A stretch of 64,000 bases of DNA. It comes from Gordonia amicalis NBRC 100051 = JCM 11271 (GTDB lineage: Bacteria > Actinomycetota > Actinomycetes > Mycobacteriales > Mycobacteriaceae). This document shows, one piece after another, positions 61,872-64,000 of this stretch; position 1 is the first letter of the stretch, and each line of letters begins with the position of its first letter. Location of the stretch: the NCBI RefSeq assembly GCF_000332995.1, contig NZ_BANS01000024.1, positions 1 to 64,000 on the forward strand. Direction: 5' to 3'. Below the pieces are notes generated by a model that was not told where the DNA came from, did not search any database, and saw only the letters and a program-made list of their open reading frames with translations. A program made the translations under genes and the position numbers.

Positions 61872-63125
61872 ATGGCACCGCTACATCCTCACCGCGCGTT
61901 CTGGCTGATCGCGGCCACCTACGTGATGGTCCTCTTCGCCTCCGCCGCGCCGTCGCCGCTCTACCCGATCTACCAGGAGCTCTGGGGGTTCTCGTCGCTG
62001 ACGCTGACCCTGGTCTTCGCGGTGTACGTGGTCACGATGCTGATGAGCCTGCTGACGGTCGGATCGCTGTCGGATCACATCGGCCGACGCCCGGTGCTCG
62101 CCGTCGCGCTCGTCTTGCTGATCGCCAGCATGGTGCTGTTCGTCGCGGCCCAGGACGTGGGCACGCTTCTCGCCGCCCGCGCACTCCAGGGCCTGGCCAC
62201 CGGCGCGGCGATGGGCACCCTCACCGCGACCACCGTCGACCTCCAGCCCACCGCTCGCCTCGGCTCGACGATCATCGGCGCCGCACCGGCGTTCGGGCTC
62301 GCCGCCGGCGTCGGTGTCGCCGGCCTGCTCGTCGAGTACGCGCCCGCGCCGCGAATCCTGGTCTACGAGATCATTCTCGGCTTCTTCGCGATGCTTCTCG
62401 CCGCTCTGCTCATCATCCCCGAGACGCGCGAGCGCGAGGGATTCCGCTCACGCCGCCACCTCGCGGTCACCCTCGCCCCCCAGGTTCGCGTGCCCCGTGA
62501 GGTACGTCCCGTGTTCTTCGCCGCGGTGCCCACCCTGGTGGCCACCTGGTCCCTCGGCGGGCTGTACCTGTCGCTCGGATCATCCGTTGTCGCACGGGTC
62601 TTCGGCGTCACCAACCACGGTGCGGCCGGACTCATCCTCTTCACGTTCTTCGCCAGCGCGACCATCACGTCCCTGGTCATCACGGGACGGCCGTCGACGG
62701 TCAAGCAGGCCGTCGGCTACCCGACCCTCGCCGCGGGCGTGCTGATCTCGCTGTCCGGCGTGCTGACCGAGGCCCTGCCGCTCTACATCCTCGGTTCTAT
62801 CGTGGCCGGTTCCGGATGGGCGGCGACCTTCCTCAGCGCGATGGACAACATCACCGCCGCGACACCGCCCGCCCAGCGCGGGCAGGTCTTCTCGTCGGTG
62901 TTCGTCGCGAGCTACCTCGCGTTCAGCGTGCCGGCGGTGATCGCGGGGGTTGTCCTGTCCCACATCGGTCTTCGCGCGACGATCATCGGCTACGTCCTGG
63001 TGGTCGCACTGTTCGGCGCGGTACTCGCCCTCCTCATGCGTCGTGCCGCCACGAGAGCCGACCGCGCCATCGCCACGATCGGCGACACCGGCCCACGACA
63101 ACCGGTGGCGGCCGGCGAACCCTGA
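61872..63125 (+). CDS. MFS transporter
   Basis: 417 residues, 12 helices, with the MFS loop motif G-S-L-S-D-H-I-G-R-R-P near 65-75. Likely a drug or metabolite exporter held down by the TetR protein upstream. AAGGAGACGAG precedes ATG 61872. Confidence 0.92.
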   Translation: MAPLHPHRAFWLIAATYVMVLFASAAPSPLYPIYQELWGFSSLTLTLVFAVYVVTMLMSLLTVGSLSDHIGRRPVLAVALVLLIASMVLFVAAQDVGTLLAARALQGLATGAAMGTLTATTVDLQPTARLGSTIIGAAPAFGLAAGVGVAGLLVEYAPAPRILVYEIILGFFAMLLAALLIIPETREREGFRSRRHLAVTLAPQVRVPREVRPVFFAAVPTLVATWSLGGLYLSLGSSVVARVFGVTNHGAAGLILFTFFASATITSLVITGRPSTVKQAVGYPTLAAGVLISLSGVLTEALPLYILGSIVAGSGWAATFLSAMDNITAATPPAQRGQVFSSVFVASYLAFSVPAVIAGVVLSHIGLRATIIGYVLVVALFGAVLALLMRRAATRADRAIATIGDTGPRQPVAAGEP

Positions 63126-63142
63126 CCGACGGGCTGGTACAG

Positions 63143-63757
63143 CTAGTCCCGGTCCCGCAGACCCACCATCCGGGTGGCCAGCCGCGCGTAGAACTTCCCC
63201 ATCTCCTCGGGCGGGAGCGAGTTCTCGGCGCGATACCACCGCGCGACGTCGATACCCATCGACAGCATGGCGTTGGTGGTGGCCTGCGAATCGGCAGCAT
63301 CGAAGTCGCCGTTCTCGATACCCGCATCGACGATCGCCCGCACCCGGCGGGTGATCTCCCGTCGCAGCTCCATGACCGTCTCGAGGTGATCGGGCGCGAG
63401 CGAGGCCAGTTCGTAGTTCACGACGCGAGCGCGGACGTGCTCGCGCGCATGATGCTCGGTGAACGCACCGATGACCGTCGCCAGCCGGTCACCCGGCGAC
63501 GACGCCGGATCATCGACCTCGTCGATCATGTCGAGGATGCTTCGATGCCCGGCGTCGGAGAGCTCGAAGAGGAGCTCCTCCTTGGAGCGGAAGTGCACGT
63601 AGACGGCGGCCGAACTCATCTGCGCCCCGTTGGCGATATCCCGGGTCGTCGTGGCGTTGAAGCCCTTCGCCGCGAACGCCTCGACGGCGGCGAGCAGGAG
63701 TCGTTGCCGGGCCGCGACCGGTTGCACCCGGGTCGTCGGTTCGGTCGACGAGACCAT
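63143..63757 (-). CDS. TetR-family regulator (lipid-catabolism type)
   Basis: 204 residues. Helix-turn-helix A-T-T-T-R-D-I-A-N-G-A-Q-M-S-S-A-A-V-Y-V-H-F-R-S-K near 35-59. The C-terminal domain is TetR_C-like (E-H-H-A-R-E-H-V-R-A-R-V-V-N-Y-E). Divergent from an acyl-CoA dehydrogenase, with a palindrome like KstR2-type operators between, so a regulator of acyl-CoA or sterol catabolism is likely. Confidence 0.9.
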   Translation of the reverse strand: MVSSTEPTTRVQPVAARQRLLLAAVEAFAAKGFNATTTRDIANGAQMSSAAVYVHFRSKEELLFELSDAGHRSILDMIDEVDDPASSPGDRLATVIGAFTEHHAREHVRARVVNYELASLAPDHLETVMELRREITRRVRAIVDAGIENGDFDAADSQATTNAMLSMGIDVARWYRAENSLPPEEMGKFYARLATRMVGLRDRD

Positions 63758-63843
63758 GTACGCCTCCTCGAATTAGCTCGGCGACCATGCGCCAACCTTG
63801 CCGATTGACACCGTCCACGCGGCGCGGCATAGTGCAACATATC

Positions 63844-63861
63844 ACTAAGCAAGCGCTTAGT
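63844..63861. promoter_or_regulatory. Palindromic operator, KstR2-like
   Basis: ACTAAGC, four bases, GCTTAGT. The inner 14 bases AGCAAGCGCTTAGT fit the KstR2 pattern AnCAAGnnCTTGnT with one mismatch. Sits 86 bases from the TetR start and 92 from the acyl-CoA dehydrogenase start. Confidence 0.6.
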
Positions 63862-63953
63862 CAGCGGCGGTCTTCCCGGTCTTTCCAGGTAGGCGGTCCG
63901 CGACCGGTGTCGCCGAACACCCGGCAACCCCCGACAGGAGTAGAGAAGAACCC

Positions 63954-64000
63954 ATGCACCTGAAGTTCAGTCCGGAGGAAGAGGCGTTCCGCGAGGAACT
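63954..64000 (+). CDS. Acyl-CoA dehydrogenase, N-terminal fragment
   Basis: Only 15 codons are present, M-H-L-K-F-S-P-E-E-E-A-F-R-E-E, which fits the N-terminus of many acyl-CoA dehydrogenases. The rest is beyond the window. Divergent from the TetR gene at 63143. Confidence 0.6.
   Translation, partial: MHLKFSPEEEAFREE

Overview
The window is about 67 percent GC, densely coded on both strands, with frequent GTG starts and ATGA or GTGA gene overlaps. It looks like a mycolic-acid actinobacterium of the order Mycobacteriales, most likely Gordonia or a near relative. The main argument is gene order. From about 26.8 kb back to position 1, the window keeps many genes of the Mycobacterium tuberculosis Rv0462-Rv0475 region in matching order: lpd, a carboxymuconolactone-decarboxylase-like gene, ramB, isocitrate lyase, fadB2, a TetR regulator, a DUF445 membrane protein, an XRE regulator and HBHA. 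These assignments come from reading the proteins and from memory of the M. tuberculosis map; no search was run.

0-13 kb: surface and two-carbon metabolism. Two HBHA-like proteins (one cut by the left edge) lie on either side of a DUF445 protein, a TetR regulator, a frameshifted SDR, a polyphosphate kinase 2 and a decayed AbiEi/DUF559-type gene. A 27-bp motif is shared by the regions upstream of the XRE gene and of the complete HBHA gene. Then follow fadB2, aceA (isocitrate lyase) with a promoter region carrying RamB-like and GlxR/CRP-like sites, a lipoprotein and ramB itself.

12.5-30 kb: two divergent secretory lipases (one frameshifted), a MaoC hydratase, a CMD protein, two methyltransferases, a cupin, a COG2345-type regulator, an iron-box-like site before a small secreted protein and a two-gene ABC exporter, an AlkA-like glycosylase, an amidohydrolase, a frameshifted choloylglycine-hydrolase-family protein, lpd, and a TetR/Old-Yellow-Enzyme pair.

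29-47 kb: a beta-lactamase-fold serine hydrolase, a prolyl oligopeptidase, a TerD / cyclase / TPP-enzyme operon, a second PPK2 of another class, small secreted and lipid-binding proteins, a TetR, a PtpB-like phosphatase, an antigen-85-like esterase, a protein joining a Pyr_excise-like half to an EVE/PUA-like half, a DsbA-like protein, and groEL under two CIRCE operators.

47-64 kb: an F420-type oxidoreductase; the five-gene DUF4178-DUF2617-DUF4247-DUF350-spermidine-synthase cassette (Rv2597-Rv2601 in M. tuberculosis); a divergent SDR/TetR pair with twin perfect palindromes; a LytS/LytTR two-component system followed by two DUF485 + sodium/solute symporter pairs (probably acetate or other short-chain acid uptake); an amidase-TetR-MFS module; and a TetR facing an acyl-CoA dehydrogenase cut by the right edge. 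The carbon-related genes (aceA, ramB, fadB2, lpd, symporters, acyl-CoA enzymes) fit a life on fatty acids and short organic acids.

Four otherwise full-length genes carry a single-base frameshift, so some apparent pseudogenes may be base-calling errors. I saw no rRNA or tRNA genes, CRISPR arrays, insertion sequences or prophage genes.
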